This document shows, one piece after another, positions 8,762 to 17,817 of a stretch of 64,000 bases of DNA (position 1 is the stretch's first letter; the number at the start of each line of letters is the position of its first letter). Source of the DNA: Parvularcula sp. LCG005 (GTDB lineage: Bacteria > Pseudomonadota > Alphaproteobacteria > Caulobacterales > Parvularculaceae); assembly GCF_032930845.1 (NCBI RefSeq), contig NZ_CP136758.1:744001-808000 (forward strand), in the 5' to 3' direction. The notes below the pieces were generated by a model. The model saw only the letters and a program-made list of their open reading frames with translations. It was not told the origin of the DNA and did not search any database. Made by a program: the position numbers and the translations under genes.

Positions 8762-9190
8762 CTATTGTGCCTCGTCATCGGGCGAAAAGTCATCGGGCGA
8801 AAATGTCTGCACCGCGTCCAGCGCACGGCGATCCTTCTTGGTCGGGCGACCGGCACCGGCCGCCCTTTCAAAGGGAATGGGGGCACGGACGGGCCGTGGC
8901 AAGGGCGGGGGTGAATGATCGATATAAAGGGCCTGGGCCTCAGGCGCCGGGCCGCGGCGTTCACCGAGAGCCCTCACTTCGACCACGACCAGTTGCGGGC
9001 CGCGTGTGAAGGCCAGCGTGTCGCCGGGCCGGACGTTGAAACTTGCCTTCTCCACACGCTGGGTCTGCCCTGACCGTGTCAGGCGGATGCCGTGGTCGGC
9101 GACAGCCCGCGCGGCAATGCTCCGTGTCTTGAACATGCGCGCGTGCCAGAGCCAGCGGTCAATGCGCAGGCTCTCTTGCGCCTCAGTCAT
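8762..9190 (-). CDS. S4-domain RNA-binding protein (Hsp15/HslR-like)
   Basis: A 142-residue protein with an N-terminal S4 RNA-binding domain: LRIDRWLWHARMFKTRS, then AVADHGIRL and FNVRPGDTLAF. This is the Hsp15 (HslR) layout. Hsp15 binds 50S subunits carrying a nascent chain and helps recycle them after stress. The C-terminal third is basic and Pro-rich (PLPRPVRAPIPFERAAGAGRPTKKDRR), also typical. I chose ATG at 9190, giving MTEAQESLRIDRW; a TTG at 9208 would add six residues that the family lacks. First gene of a probable S4-terB-recG unit. Confidence 0.88.
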   Translation of the reverse strand: MTEAQESLRIDRWLWHARMFKTRSIAARAVADHGIRLTRSGQTQRVEKASFNVRPGDTLAFTRGPQLVVVEVRALGERRGPAPEAQALYIDHSPPPLPRPVRAPIPFERAAGAGRPTKKDRRALDAVQTFSPDDFSPDDEAQ

Positions 9191-9241
9191 GGCCGTCCCT
9201 GCAGACAAAAGTCATCGCTTGGACGGCTCAGGAACGACGTC

Positions 9242-10690
9242 TTATTCGTCGGTGTCAGAAGCATCCTCATCTTCATCATCCGCGCTGTCCTCGTCGCTTG
9301 TATTATCGTCAGCGGCACTGCCCTGGGTCATGCGGCGAACAACGTTCGCGGCTTCGCTAGGCTCATCCTCCGCATCTGCGTCCTCAGTCGCGTCCTCTGC
9401 TGGCTGCGGTGCTGGGGCAGGTTCAGTTGTTTCATCCTCGCTCGCGTCCTCTTCGGTGGCGGTGGCGGATGTTGCAGGTTCATCTTCTTGTGCGGGAGCG
9501 GGCGTTGCCAAAGGCGCGGCGGCTGGCGTCGCCTCAGTCTCTGGCATATCGCCGACGGACGGCTGTTTGTTGTCCATCGCGTCATTGGCGGGTGGGGCCG
9601 CAGGACCAGCTGGCGCTGGCTCGGCGGTATCGTCCGAAGCCGGTGCATCTTCCGTTGCGGGCGTCTCAGCGGCTGGCGCAGGCGTCTCAGCAGCGGGAGC
9701 AGGCGTTACTGGCGGCGCTGCCGGGGCAGCCGCAGGTTGGGCAGGACCCTTCTTGACCGCGGCGCTGGCATCATTGTCCGTGTTCATCAGATCATCGAAC
9801 AGCTGGCCTGTCATCTTCTCGCCATTGATGAAGTCCCAGGCATATTGCCGGTTCATGTCCGCTAGCGGATCGGCAGCGATAACATCTTCGCGCGATGAGC
9901 CCTTCATCATCTCGGCGCGAACCATGCGGCGCGCCTTGCGGATCATCGCGATCGTGTCGCGAACGTCCTGGCGGTTGGAGACAGGGCCGTGACCGGGCAC
10001 GATGGTTGTCTCGGCATTGCTGAGGCTCGCCACCTTGTTGAGGGCCGCCAGCACGCCTTCGACCGAACCGCCCGAATTGATATCGATAAAGGGATAGCGG
10101 CCGGAGAACAGCGTATCACCGGTGTGGATCAGGTTGGCATCCACGAAATGGACGATGGCATCCCCATCCGTGTGCGCGTTCGGCACATGGACCACGTGGA
10201 TGGTTTTCCCATTCCAGTGGAAGGTTGCTTCCTCAGAGAAGGTGATGACGGGCAGGGCGTTGCTTTGCAGATCGCCGGTTTTGGCCTGCTCGGCCAGGCG
10301 GGCCCGCACATTGTCATGGGCTACGATGGTGGCGCCGGCATTGTAGAACGCGGCATTGCCGCCCGTGTGATCGCCGTGAAAATGCGTGTTCAGGACAAAG
10401 ACCACCGGCATGTCCGAGACCTGCTTGATCAGGTCGAGATTGGCTTTGGCAATATCGGCAAACTGGTCATCGATGACGAAGACGCCGTCCGGTCCGGTTG
10501 AGAACAGGATATTCCCCCCGCGACCCATGATGGCATAGAGGCCGTCGCCCAGATCCTGTCGCTTCGATGCGGGTGTTGCCTGCTGCTGTGTCACAGCGGC
10601 GGCCGCTGTCATGACCTTGGTATCGTGTGATACCGCCGGATGGGCTGTCATGGCTGTCGTTGCGGCAATCAGGGCAATAATCGATGTCAT
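9242..10690 (-). CDS. Exported MBL-fold metallohydrolase with long acidic C-terminal tail
   Basis: A 482-residue protein. Residues 1-21 form a signal peptide (ends PAVSHD). Residues about 45-315 are a metallo-beta-lactamase fold with zinc motif HFHGDHTGG (His103, His105, Asp107, His108), AHTDGDAIVHF, HTGDTLFSG and VPGHGP. This resembles the class B lactamase-like/quorum-quenching group of periplasmic hydrolases; the substrate cannot be told. From about residue 320 to the end the sequence is low complexity, first Ala/Pro/Glu-Thr repeats, then a run of Asp/Glu (DEDSADDEDEDASDTDE). The tail has no recognised domain and is far longer than family norm. It is divergent from the DAHP synthase gene, with 231 bases between the two starts. 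Confidence 0.85.
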   Translation of the reverse strand: MTSIIALIAATTAMTAHPAVSHDTKVMTAAAAVTQQQATPASKRQDLGDGLYAIMGRGGNILFSTGPDGVFVIDDQFADIAKANLDLIKQVSDMPVVFVLNTHFHGDHTGGNAAFYNAGATIVAHDNVRARLAEQAKTGDLQSNALPVITFSEEATFHWNGKTIHVVHVPNAHTDGDAIVHFVDANLIHTGDTLFSGRYPFIDINSGGSVEGVLAALNKVASLSNAETTIVPGHGPVSNRQDVRDTIAMIRKARRMVRAEMMKGSSREDVIAADPLADMNRQYAWDFINGEKMTGQLFDDLMNTDNDASAAVKKGPAQPAAAPAAPPVTPAPAAETPAPAAETPATEDAPASDDTAEPAPAGPAAPPANDAMDNKQPSVGDMPETEATPAAAPLATPAPAQEDEPATSATATEEDASEDETTEPAPAPQPAEDATEDADAEDEPSEAANVVRRMTQGSAADDNTSDEDSADDEDEDASDTDE

Positions 10691-10828
10691 GTCGGTTCAC
10701 TCTCCGGGCTACTGCTTCTCGTCCCAACTCGGCATATAGACCTTGTGAGCCGACTTGCCCGCCCCCCAGCAAAATTTTGTGTCACAGGCGCGGTATCCTG
10801 CCGCAATCCGAACTCAGAAGATGAGAAA

Positions 10829-10906
10829 ATGCCAACAAGGCGCGCTATTTACGCCCCGTTCTGTTGCGCCTGGAGAGAAGGGTGGATAATTGTGTCTATC
10901 CGATAG
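10829..10906 (+). CDS. Possible 25-residue leader ORF upstream of DAHP synthase
   Basis: Small ORF starting at ATG 10829 with a purine-rich AGAAGATGAG in front and ending at TAG 10904, 15 bases before the DAHP synthase start. Its product would contain Tyr8, Phe11, Trp15 and Trp19, that is, the three aromatic amino acids whose pathway the next gene opens. An inverted repeat (AGGCGC at 10838-10843, GCGCCT at 10866-10871) lies inside it. The next gene has a poor ribosome-binding site, which would fit translational coupling. There is little room for a classical attenuator terminator. This may also be chance. Confidence 0.25.
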   Translation: MPTRRAIYAPFCCAWREGWIIVSIR

Positions 10907-10921
10907 CGAAACTGATTTTAC

Positions 10922-12280
10922 ATGACTTGGTCCCCCGACAGCTGGCGCAGCAAGCCGGCGAAGCATATTCCAGAAGATTATCCAGATCCCGCAGCGCTGG
11001 CTGCGGTGGAGACGGAGCTGAAATCCTATCCGCCGCTGGTGTTTGCCGGTGAGGCGCGCTCGCTCAAGGCCCGGCTGGCTGATGTGTCTCGGGGCGAAGC
11101 CTTCCTCCTGCAGGGCGGCGACTGCGCGGAAAGCTTCAAGGAATTCCATCCCGACAATATCCGCGATACCTTTCGCGTTCTGTTGCAGATGGCGGTGGCG
11201 CTGACCTTCGGGGCATCCATGCCTGTGGTGAAGGTGGGCCGTATTGCCGGGCAGTTCGGCAAGCCGCGGTCTTCGCCGGTTGAGACGCGAGACGGCGTCA
11301 CACTGCCCAGTTATCGCGGTGACAATATCAACGCGATGGACTTCACGCCCGAGGCTCGGATTCCCGATCCCCAGCGTTTGTTGCGCGGCTACGGCCAGTC
11401 CGCCGCCACGCTCAACCTGATCCGGGCGCTCGCCAAGGGCGGCTATGCCGATCTGCGCAACGTGCATCGGTGGATGCTCGATTTCGTCGGCGGCGCACCG
11501 CAGGCAGAAAAATACGAGGTGCTGGCCGACAAGATTTCCGAGGCGATGGCCTTCATGGACGCCTGCGGCATCACGGCGGGCAGTTCGAAGGCCATGTCGG
11601 AAGTGGAGTTCTACACCAGCCATGAGGGCCTGCTTCTCGGCTTTGAGCAGGCGATGACACGCAAGGATTCGACCAGCGGTGACTGGTACGACACCTCGGC
11701 GCACATGATCTGGATCGGCGACCGGACCCGCCAGCCCGACGGAGCCCATGTGGAATTCTGTCGCGGTATCCGCAATCCGATTGGCATCAAATGTGGCCCG
11801 ACGCTGGAGCCTGATGACCTGATGGAGCTCCTCGATATTCTCAGCCCCGACAATGAGGCTGGCCGCATCGTGCTGATCTCCCGCTTCGGGGCCAACAAGG
11901 TGGGCGAGGGCCTGCCCCGTCTTCTGCGCCGGGTTCAGGCGGAAGGCCGGAATGTCGTCTGGTCATCGGATCCGATGCACGGCAACACCACCACGACCGA
12001 GACGGGCTACAAGACTCGCGGCTTTGACAATATTCTGTCCGAAGTGATGCAGTTCTTTGAAGTCTGCCGCGCTGAAGGCGCCTATCCGGGCGGTGTCCAT
12101 TTCGAGATGACCGGCCAGGACGTGACCGAATGTGTCGGCGGTGGTCAGGCGATCACGGCAGAAGACCTGTCGAGCCGCTATCACACTCATTGCGACCCGC
12201 GTCTGAATGCCACCCAGGCGCTGGAACTGGCGTTCATTCTGGCGGACACGATGCACAAGGATCGTCGCGCCACGAACTGA
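10922..12280 (+). CDS. aroG: Class II 3-deoxy-7-phosphoheptulonate (DAHP) synthase
   Basis: Catalyses the first step of the shikimate pathway, condensing phosphoenolpyruvate and erythrose 4-phosphate. The 452 residues fit the class II (plant/Mycobacterium-like) family. Signatures are [12 protein letters not shown] at the N-terminus, [10 protein letters not shown], the metal-binding GGDCAESF (Cys68), [11 protein letters not shown], the [14 protein letters not shown] segment, [26 protein letters not shown], and the DPMHGNT and [15 protein letters not shown] motifs that supply substrate and metal ligands. The ATG start agrees with family N-termini. A short ORF rich in aromatic codons lies immediately upstream. 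The next gene starts 17 bases downstream after a strong GAGGAGG site, so they may be co-transcribed. Confidence 0.97.
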   Translation: MTWSPDSWRSKPAKHIPEDYPDPAALAAVETELKSYPPLVFAGEARSLKARLADVSRGEAFLLQGGDCAESFKEFHPDNIRDTFRVLLQMAVALTFGASMPVVKVGRIAGQFGKPRSSPVETRDGVTLPSYRGDNINAMDFTPEARIPDPQRLLRGYGQSAATLNLIRALAKGGYADLRNVHRWMLDFVGGAPQAEKYEVLADKISEAMAFMDACGITAGSSKAMSEVEFYTSHEGLLLGFEQAMTRKDSTSGDWYDTSAHMIWIGDRTRQPDGAHVEFCRGIRNPIGIKCGPTLEPDDLMELLDILSPDNEAGRIVLISRFGANKVGEGLPRLLRRVQAEGRNVVWSSDPMHGNTTTTETGYKTRGFDNILSEVMQFFEVCRAEGAYPGGVHFEMTGQDVTECVGGGQAITAEDLSSRYHTHCDPRLNATQALELAFILADTMHKDRRATN

Positions 12281-12297
12281 TCAGAGGAGGCAGGCAG

Positions 12298-13257
12298 ATG
12301 TTCACACGGTACTTATCCGGCCTGTTCGTTTGCCTGCTCTCGCTGTGTGTATCCGGCGCGCAAGCCGCCCCGCCGGCCAATTTCCTTTATACAGGCGAAG
12401 AGCTTGACGAGCGGACGCTTGCATTGCTGGCGCGGCCGGATATTGACGGCATACAGATTATCTATAACTGGCGTGAGCTTGAGCCTGCCGAGGGGGAATT
12501 TGATTTCTCCGCCATCAGAGCAGATCTTGAGAGTGTTCAGACCCTCGACAAGAAGCTTTTCATTCAGCTTCAGGATCGGTTTTTCTCCAGTCAATGGCGG
12601 CCAATCCCGCAATATATCCTGACAGAGCCCGACTATGCCGGTGGCCTGGTGCCCCAGATTGACAATCCCGGGGAGGGCGTGCCGCAGCAGCAGGGTTGGG
12701 TGACGATACAGTGGAACCCCTTTGTCCGCGCGCGCTTTCAGAACCTCATCATCGCGCTGGCCGACGAATTTGATGGTGATATCTACGGCATCAATCTGCC
12801 CGAATCAGCAATCGATATCGATCAGGAGGCGGATGAGACCGGTTTTTCCTGTGACCGCTACTATCGGGCGACACTTGAAAATGTCCGCGTGGCCAGTACT
12901 GCCTTCAGGACCTCTCATGTCGTGCAGTACGTGAATTTCTGGCCCTGCGAATGGAACAACGACCAAGGCTATATGCAGGACATTTTCGAGGACGCGGTGG
13001 CACAGGGCTATGGCCTTGGGGGACCGGACATCGTGCCCTATCGCCGTGGGCAGATGAAGAACGCCTATCCCTTTTTCAACAAGCACCGCGAAGAGCTCGA
13101 TCTGGTAGCCATGGCGGTGCAGGAGCCGACGCTCACCTATACCAATCCCGAAACGGGGGCGCAGTTCGAGCGTGAGGACTTTGTCGATTTTGCCCAGAAC
13201 TATCTTGGCGTCGATGTCATCTTCTGGACGGTTGAGGCACCGTGGCTGACGGACTAG
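12298..13257 (+). CDS. Exported glycosidase-like TIM-barrel protein of unknown substrate
   Basis: A 319-residue exported protein: signal peptide MFTRYLSGLFVCLLSLCVSGAQA, mature protein from about residue 24. The early pattern GIQIIYNWRELEPAEGEFDFS is the classic start of a (beta/alpha)8 glycoside hydrolase, as in GH5, GH42 and related barrels. Later YGINLPESAIDID and HVVQYVNFW sit where barrel strands with acid residues are expected (Glu in INLPES could be catalytic). I cannot place it in a numbered GH family. ATG at 12298 follows GAGGAGG (12284-12290), so this start is secure; a longer frame from 12130 would overlap aroG and lose the signal peptide. It ends 63 bases before the next gene. Confidence 0.7.
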   Translation: MFTRYLSGLFVCLLSLCVSGAQAAPPANFLYTGEELDERTLALLARPDIDGIQIIYNWRELEPAEGEFDFSAIRADLESVQTLDKKLFIQLQDRFFSSQWRPIPQYILTEPDYAGGLVPQIDNPGEGVPQQQGWVTIQWNPFVRARFQNLIIALADEFDGDIYGINLPESAIDIDQEADETGFSCDRYYRATLENVRVASTAFRTSHVVQYVNFWPCEWNNDQGYMQDIFEDAVAQGYGLGGPDIVPYRRGQMKNAYPFFNKHREELDLVAMAVQEPTLTYTNPETGAQFEREDFVDFAQNYLGVDVIFWTVEAPWLTD

Positions 13258-13320
13258 GCACGTAATCCTGCGTAACCTCCTGTGATGTGCGCTGCAGCAA
13301 AGCTAGGCTAGAAAGCCCTC

Positions 13321-14259
13321 ATGACAAAGAATTTGAAAGCCGGTGTGGCCGGCGCCGGCGTTTTTGGCGGCTACCACGCAAACAAATATATCGAAGTCGA
13401 TGGTGCTGATCTGGTTGCCATTTTTGATGTCGACCCTGTCCGCGCCGATGCTGCCACGAAGGATCGCCCCGCGACAGCCTATAGCGACTTTGGCCTGTTC
13501 CTCAGCCAGATCGACGTTCTGACCATCGCAACGCCTGCATCGACCCACGGTGACCTTGCGCTGCAAGCGATTGAAGCGGGCAAGTCGGTTCTTGTGGAAA
13601 AGCCGATCGCTATGGAGCTCGCACTGGCCAATCGGTTGATCGCGGCGGCGGAAAAGCACAATGTGACGCTGCAGGTGGGGCATCAGGAACGGTATGTGGC
13701 CGAGGCGCTTGGGCTCTTGTCGCGCGGTACACCGCAATCGCTGCGTTCTCGCCGCCTGAACAAGTTCTCAGGCCGCGCGATGGACGTCTCTGTCGTCTTT
13801 GATCTGATGATCCACGACCTTGATCTTCTGGCCCAGGTGACGCCGCTCGACGGTGTGGTCATCGACCGCATTGATGCGCGGTTTGAACATGGCGACAAGG
13901 CGGATTATGTCGATGTTGATCTTCGCTTTGCTTCCGGTCTGACCGCAACGCTGTCAGCATCACGGATGGAGGAAACGCCGATCCGTGACCTTCTTCTGAA
14001 TTATGAAGAGGGCGAGATCGGCGTGAATTTTCTGGCGCGCGAAACGACGAATACGACGCAGACGCCGTTGCCGTTCCAGTTCAGTGACGACGAAAAGCCA
14101 CCGGCGCTGATCGACCCGCTGCGTTACGGGACGCAGTGTTTCGTGAACGCGGTCAAAGCGGGCACTGTGCCGCCCGTGACGGGAGCGGATGGACGCAATG
14201 CGTTGATGCTGGCACTGATGATTGAAGAGGCCGCGATGGCCCAAGGAGACAAGTCATGA
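13321..14259 (+). CDS. Gfo/Idh/MocA-family NAD(P)-dependent sugar oxidoreductase
   Basis: A 312-residue oxidoreductase. The N-terminal Rossmann fold has GAGVFGGYHA; later come TPASTHGDLALQAIEAGK and the family's catalytic EKP motif in VLVEKPIA; the C-terminal half is the alpha/beta dimer domain (DLMIHDLDLLAQVTP supplies the conserved His and Asp). Its stop overlaps the start of a DegT aminotransferase gene by four bases. The same pair, an oxidoreductase making a 3-keto sugar followed by a PLP aminotransferase, occurs in WlbA/WlbC (WbpB/WbpE) pathways for 2,3-diamino sugar nucleotides. A matching acetyltransferase gene is not next to them, so the exact product is not clear. Confidence 0.88.
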   Translation: MTKNLKAGVAGAGVFGGYHANKYIEVDGADLVAIFDVDPVRADAATKDRPATAYSDFGLFLSQIDVLTIATPASTHGDLALQAIEAGKSVLVEKPIAMELALANRLIAAAEKHNVTLQVGHQERYVAEALGLLSRGTPQSLRSRRLNKFSGRAMDVSVVFDLMIHDLDLLAQVTPLDGVVIDRIDARFEHGDKADYVDVDLRFASGLTATLSASRMEETPIRDLLLNYEEGEIGVNFLARETTNTTQTPLPFQFSDDEKPPALIDPLRYGTQCFVNAVKAGTVPPVTGADGRNALMLALMIEEAAMAQGDKS

Positions 14260-15422
14260 ACGGCGTAGCCAACCTCGCTCTCGAACGGGAATCCCGCGTA
14301 GGCACCATCGCCTTCATTGACCTGAAGGCGCAGCAGAAAGTCATTCGTGAGAAGGTCGAAAAGCGTCTTCTGGCTGTTCTGGACCATGGCCGATATATTG
14401 GCGGGCCGGAGATCGAAGAGCTCGAAACTACGTTGGCGGAGAAAGTGGGCGTCAAGCACTGTATTGCCTGCTCATCCGGCACCGATGCGCTGATCATTCC
14501 GATGATGGGCCTTGGTCTGGAGAAAACCGACGCGGTCTTCATTCCCGCCTTCACCTATAACGCCACGGCCAACGCCGTCATTGTCGCCGGCGGTACACCG
14601 ATTTTTGTCGATATCGACCCCGAAACCCTGAACATGTCGCCGGCGGACCTCACCACCAGAATTGATCAGGCCAAGGCGGCTGGCATGCGGCCGCGCGCGG
14701 TCTGCCCTGTAGACCTCTTTGGTTTGCCTGCTGACTATCTGGCGATCGGCCAGATTGCAGCCAAGGAGGGCATGGTCCTGTTCAGTGACGGGGCCCAGAG
14801 CTTTGGCGGACGCCAGAATGGTCGTTGGGTTGGGGCCTTGGCGCCGGTAACCGGCACCAGCTTCTTTCCCGGCAAGGCCCTGGGCGCCTATGGCGATGCG
14901 GGCGCAACGTTTACAGATGACGAAAACATGGCGGAAATCTGCCAGTCCATCCGCTGGCATGGCACGGATGAAAAGCGCGCGCAGTCCGTCCGTGTCGGTA
15001 TCAATGGCCGGATGAGCACGTTCCAGGCGGCGGTGCTGTTGGAGAAAAACGCCATTTTCTGGGATGAGCTGGAGCAGCGCAAGCGGGTTGCAGCCATCTA
15101 TGATGAACGGCTGGCGGGTCTTGCGGATCCCCAGCACGTGCCTGCTGGCAGTGAACACGGCTATGGCTATTACACCGTTCAGGTCGAAAACCGCGACGCC
15201 GTTCGGGAAAAAATGGGCGTCGCCGGTGTGCCGACGGCTGTCTATTACATGACGCCGCTGCATCATATGCCAGCCTTTTCTAGCTACGCGCCAGAAGGGG
15301 GGATGCCGGTCTCCGAGGCGGCCACATCGCGTGTCCTGTCACTGCCGATGCACCCCTACCTGACTGACGAGCAGGCGCATTTTGTCTGTGATGTGTTCGC
15401 CGCCGCGGTGAAAGAGGCTTAG
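14256..15422 (+). CDS. DegT/DnrJ/EryC1/StrS-family PLP aminotransferase
   Basis: A 388-residue sugar aminotransferase of the DegT (WbpE/ArnB-like) family. Hallmarks are FIDLKAQQKVIREKVEKRLLAVLDHGRYIGGPEIEELE, CIACSSGTDAL, PAFTYNATANAVIVAGGTPIFVDID, DGAQSFGG, the PLP lysine in FFPGKALGAYGDAG, and IRWHGTDEKR. It starts by ATGA overlap with the oxidoreductase gene, so the two are translationally coupled. The likely reaction is transfer of an amino group from glutamate to a 3- or 4-keto UDP-sugar made by its neighbour, for lipopolysaccharide or another surface glycan. The N-terminal 18 residues before IAFIDLK are longer than usual, so a downstream start is possible. Confidence 0.9.
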   Translation: MNGVANLALERESRVGTIAFIDLKAQQKVIREKVEKRLLAVLDHGRYIGGPEIEELETTLAEKVGVKHCIACSSGTDALIIPMMGLGLEKTDAVFIPAFTYNATANAVIVAGGTPIFVDIDPETLNMSPADLTTRIDQAKAAGMRPRAVCPVDLFGLPADYLAIGQIAAKEGMVLFSDGAQSFGGRQNGRWVGALAPVTGTSFFPGKALGAYGDAGATFTDDENMAEICQSIRWHGTDEKRAQSVRVGINGRMSTFQAAVLLEKNAIFWDELEQRKRVAAIYDERLAGLADPQHVPAGSEHGYGYYTVQVENRDAVREKMGVAGVPTAVYYMTPLHHMPAFSSYAPEGGMPVSEAATSRVLSLPMHPYLTDEQAHFVCDVFAAAVKEA

Positions 15423-15428
15423 CGCAGC

Positions 15429-17093
15429 ATGGACCGTCTGCGGATCGCACTTGCCCAGCTTAATCCGGTCGTCGGCGATATCGCTGGCAATCTGGCCAGG
15501 ATCAGTGCGGCCCGCGATGAGGCAGCTCGTCTGGGGGCGGATCTTGTCGTCTGCCCTGAGCTGATTGTGTCTGGTTATCCGCCGGAGGATCTGGTCCTCC
15601 GACCGGCCTATGTTACAGCCTGTCAGGCCGCCGTGGAGAAATTCGCAAAGTCGACGGCGAACGGACCGGCTGTTCTGATCGGTTCGCCATGGCCGAGCGA
15701 TGATCAGTTCGACGTCAGACCCTACAACGCGTCTATTCTGTGCGCGGACGGAACAGTCGCTGGCATCGAGTACAAGGCCTGCCTCCCCAACTATGGTGTG
15801 TTTGACGAGCCCCGAACGTTTCGTCCCGGTCCGGGGGCCAAACCTGTGATGTTCAAGGGCATCAGTCTCGGCCTCCTGATCTGTGAGGACATGTGGTATC
15901 CCGGTCCGGCGGCTGCTCTGGCCGAGGCGGGCGCTGAAATCTTTATCGTTCCCCACGGCTCACCGTTTCGGGAAACGGCGGCGGCTGAACGTCTTGCTCA
16001 GGCAGAAGCACGGGTGGCCGAACACGACCGTCCCCTGATCTTTGTGAATCAGGTGGGGGGGCAGGATGAGCTTGTCTTCGATGGCGGCGCATTCTGCATC
16101 TCGCCCGGCGGTGGACGTCATCAGGCCCCCCGTTTCGAAGACGGCGTCTATCTGACGGAATGGTCCATGGTCGGTGGTCACTGGACCTGTACCGATGGAC
16201 CGCAGGCGGAGTGGCCTGAGCATCATGAAAAGCTTTACCGGGCACTGGTGCTCGGCACTCGCGATTATGTGCAAAAGAGCGGCTTTCAGAAGATCGTGCT
16301 TGGTCTGTCCGGCGGGATCGACAGCGCCATGGTGGCGGCGATTGCGGTTGATGCGCTGGGGTCCGAAAATGTTCACTGCGTCATGCTGCCATCACGCTAT
16401 ACGAGCGGGGACAGCCTCGAGGATGCTGCGATCTGCGCGAACAGGCTGGACGTGAAATATGACACGGTCGGTATTGAGCGGGGCGTAGCGGCGCTTGATG
16501 AGATGATGGCGGATATGTTCCGTGGCCGGGACAGTGACGTCACGGAAGAAAACATTCAGTCGCGCCTGCGCGGTGTCGTGCTCATGGCGGTGTCCAATAA
16601 ATTCGGGTCGATGGTTCTGACCACCGGGAATAAGTCCGAGATGGCGGTCGGCTACGCAACCCTCTACGGTGACATGAATGGCGGCTATAATCCGCTTAAA
16701 GATGTTTACAAGACCACTGTTTTCGAACTCGCCCGATGGCGCAACGCGCATCGGCCGGAAGGTCTGCTAGGACCGAAGGGAGAGGTTATTCCTCCACGGA
16801 TTATTGAAAAGCCCCCATCGGCCGAGTTGCGCGAAGATCAGAAGGATGAGGACAGCCTGCCGTCCTATGAGGTGCTGGACGATATTCTGCACGGGCTGAT
16901 CGAAAAGGAAGAGGGCGCCGATGTGATCGCAGCGCGCGGCCACGATCTTGCGCTTGTTCTCAAGATCCAGCGCCTTTTGTATCTTGCGGAATACAAACGT
17001 CGTCAGGCGCCGCCAGGCCCGAAGGTTTCGACCAAAAACTTCGGGCGCGATCGGCGATACCCGATCGTCAATCGGTGGCGCGACCCCGATTGA
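15429..17093 (+). CDS. nadE: Glutamine-dependent NAD+ synthetase
   Basis: A 554-residue two-domain enzyme that amidates nicotinic acid adenine dinucleotide, the last step of NAD synthesis. The N-terminal nitrilase-type glutaminase domain has the Glu-Lys-Cys triad at Glu44 (CPELIVSGYPPEDL), Lys116 (EYKACLPNYGVFDE) and Cys152 (LLICEDMW). The C-terminal synthetase domain has the PP-loop SGGIDS at 294-299, MLPSRYTSGDSLEDA, NIQSRLRGVVLMAVSN and TTGNKSEMAVGYATLYGDM. Length and order are normal. It starts 6 bases after the aminotransferase stop, so it is probably part of that operon, a physical rather than pathway link. Confidence 0.97.
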   Translation: MDRLRIALAQLNPVVGDIAGNLARISAARDEAARLGADLVVCPELIVSGYPPEDLVLRPAYVTACQAAVEKFAKSTANGPAVLIGSPWPSDDQFDVRPYNASILCADGTVAGIEYKACLPNYGVFDEPRTFRPGPGAKPVMFKGISLGLLICEDMWYPGPAAALAEAGAEIFIVPHGSPFRETAAAERLAQAEARVAEHDRPLIFVNQVGGQDELVFDGGAFCISPGGGRHQAPRFEDGVYLTEWSMVGGHWTCTDGPQAEWPEHHEKLYRALVLGTRDYVQKSGFQKIVLGLSGGIDSAMVAAIAVDALGSENVHCVMLPSRYTSGDSLEDAAICANRLDVKYDTVGIERGVAALDEMMADMFRGRDSDVTEENIQSRLRGVVLMAVSNKFGSMVLTTGNKSEMAVGYATLYGDMNGGYNPLKDVYKTTVFELARWRNAHRPEGLLGPKGEVIPPRIIEKPPSAELREDQKDEDSLPSYEVLDDILHGLIEKEEGADVIAARGHDLALVLKIQRLLYLAEYKRRQAPPGPKVSTKNFGRDRRYPIVNRWRDPD

Positions 17094-17155
17094 GCCCCAT
17101 GTTACCTTTTGTGAGTTGGGATCGAATATCCTGATACGCTAAAAGGAACGCCATC

Positions 17156-17608
17156 ATGATCCACAAAACACTTCTCGCCTTCATCGCTGCGCTGTTTATC
17201 ACGGCACCTGCCGCCGCAATGGCCGCGAAGCCCCCGATCTATACGGGCGTGCTGTCGAACGTTGCATTGGGTGAGTATGATGCCGTGTCCTTCTTTGACG
17301 GCGCGCCGAAAAAGGGTTCCGCAAGTTTCAAGAGCACGTGGAACGGTGCAGACTGGTATTTCGTGTCGGCGGCCAACAAGGCCCGCTTTGACGCAGACCC
17401 CCAAGCCTTTGCACCCCAATATGGCGGATACTGTGCCTGGGCCGTGGGGCAGGGCTATTTGGCCAAAGGCGACCCGCGTTACTCCACCATTGTTGCGGGC
17501 AAGCTCTATCTGAACTTCAATGACGATGTGCTGTCAAAGTGGAAGGACGATATTCCGGGCAATATCCGCGCAGCGGACGCGAACTGGCCGGACGTTCTGG
17601 ACAGGTAA
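17156..17608 (+). CDS. Exported YHS-domain protein
   Basis: A 150-residue protein with signal peptide MIHKTLLAFIAALFITAPAAAMA. The mature part is a YHS domain: GEYDAVSFFDGAPKKG, then WYFVSAANKARFDADPQAFAPQYGGYCAWAV. The conserved YGGYCAWAV cysteine is present. YHS domains are often metal-associated (copper, heavy metals) but this periplasmic form has no proven role; the closely related group is annotated 'YHS domain-containing protein' in many marine alphaproteobacteria. It is preceded by a 62-base gap with AAAGGAACG just ahead of the ATG. Confidence 0.85.
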   Translation: MIHKTLLAFIAALFITAPAAAMAAKPPIYTGVLSNVALGEYDAVSFFDGAPKKGSASFKSTWNGADWYFVSAANKARFDADPQAFAPQYGGYCAWAVGQGYLAKGDPRYSTIVAGKLYLNFNDDVLSKWKDDIPGNIRAADANWPDVLDR

Positions 17609-17632
17609 GAGAGAGGGCGTGTTGAGGGCATC

Positions 17633-17709
<77 letters not shown>

Positions 17710-17817
17710 ACGCCAGACGCCGCCCCGGCTTATGGGTGTCCATCCGGGGCAGGGGCGGGCTATAGCAGCGGCGGGCGGCGGTCAGCAACCTTTTCCTTTG
17801 CCCGCCAAGGCGGAAAA

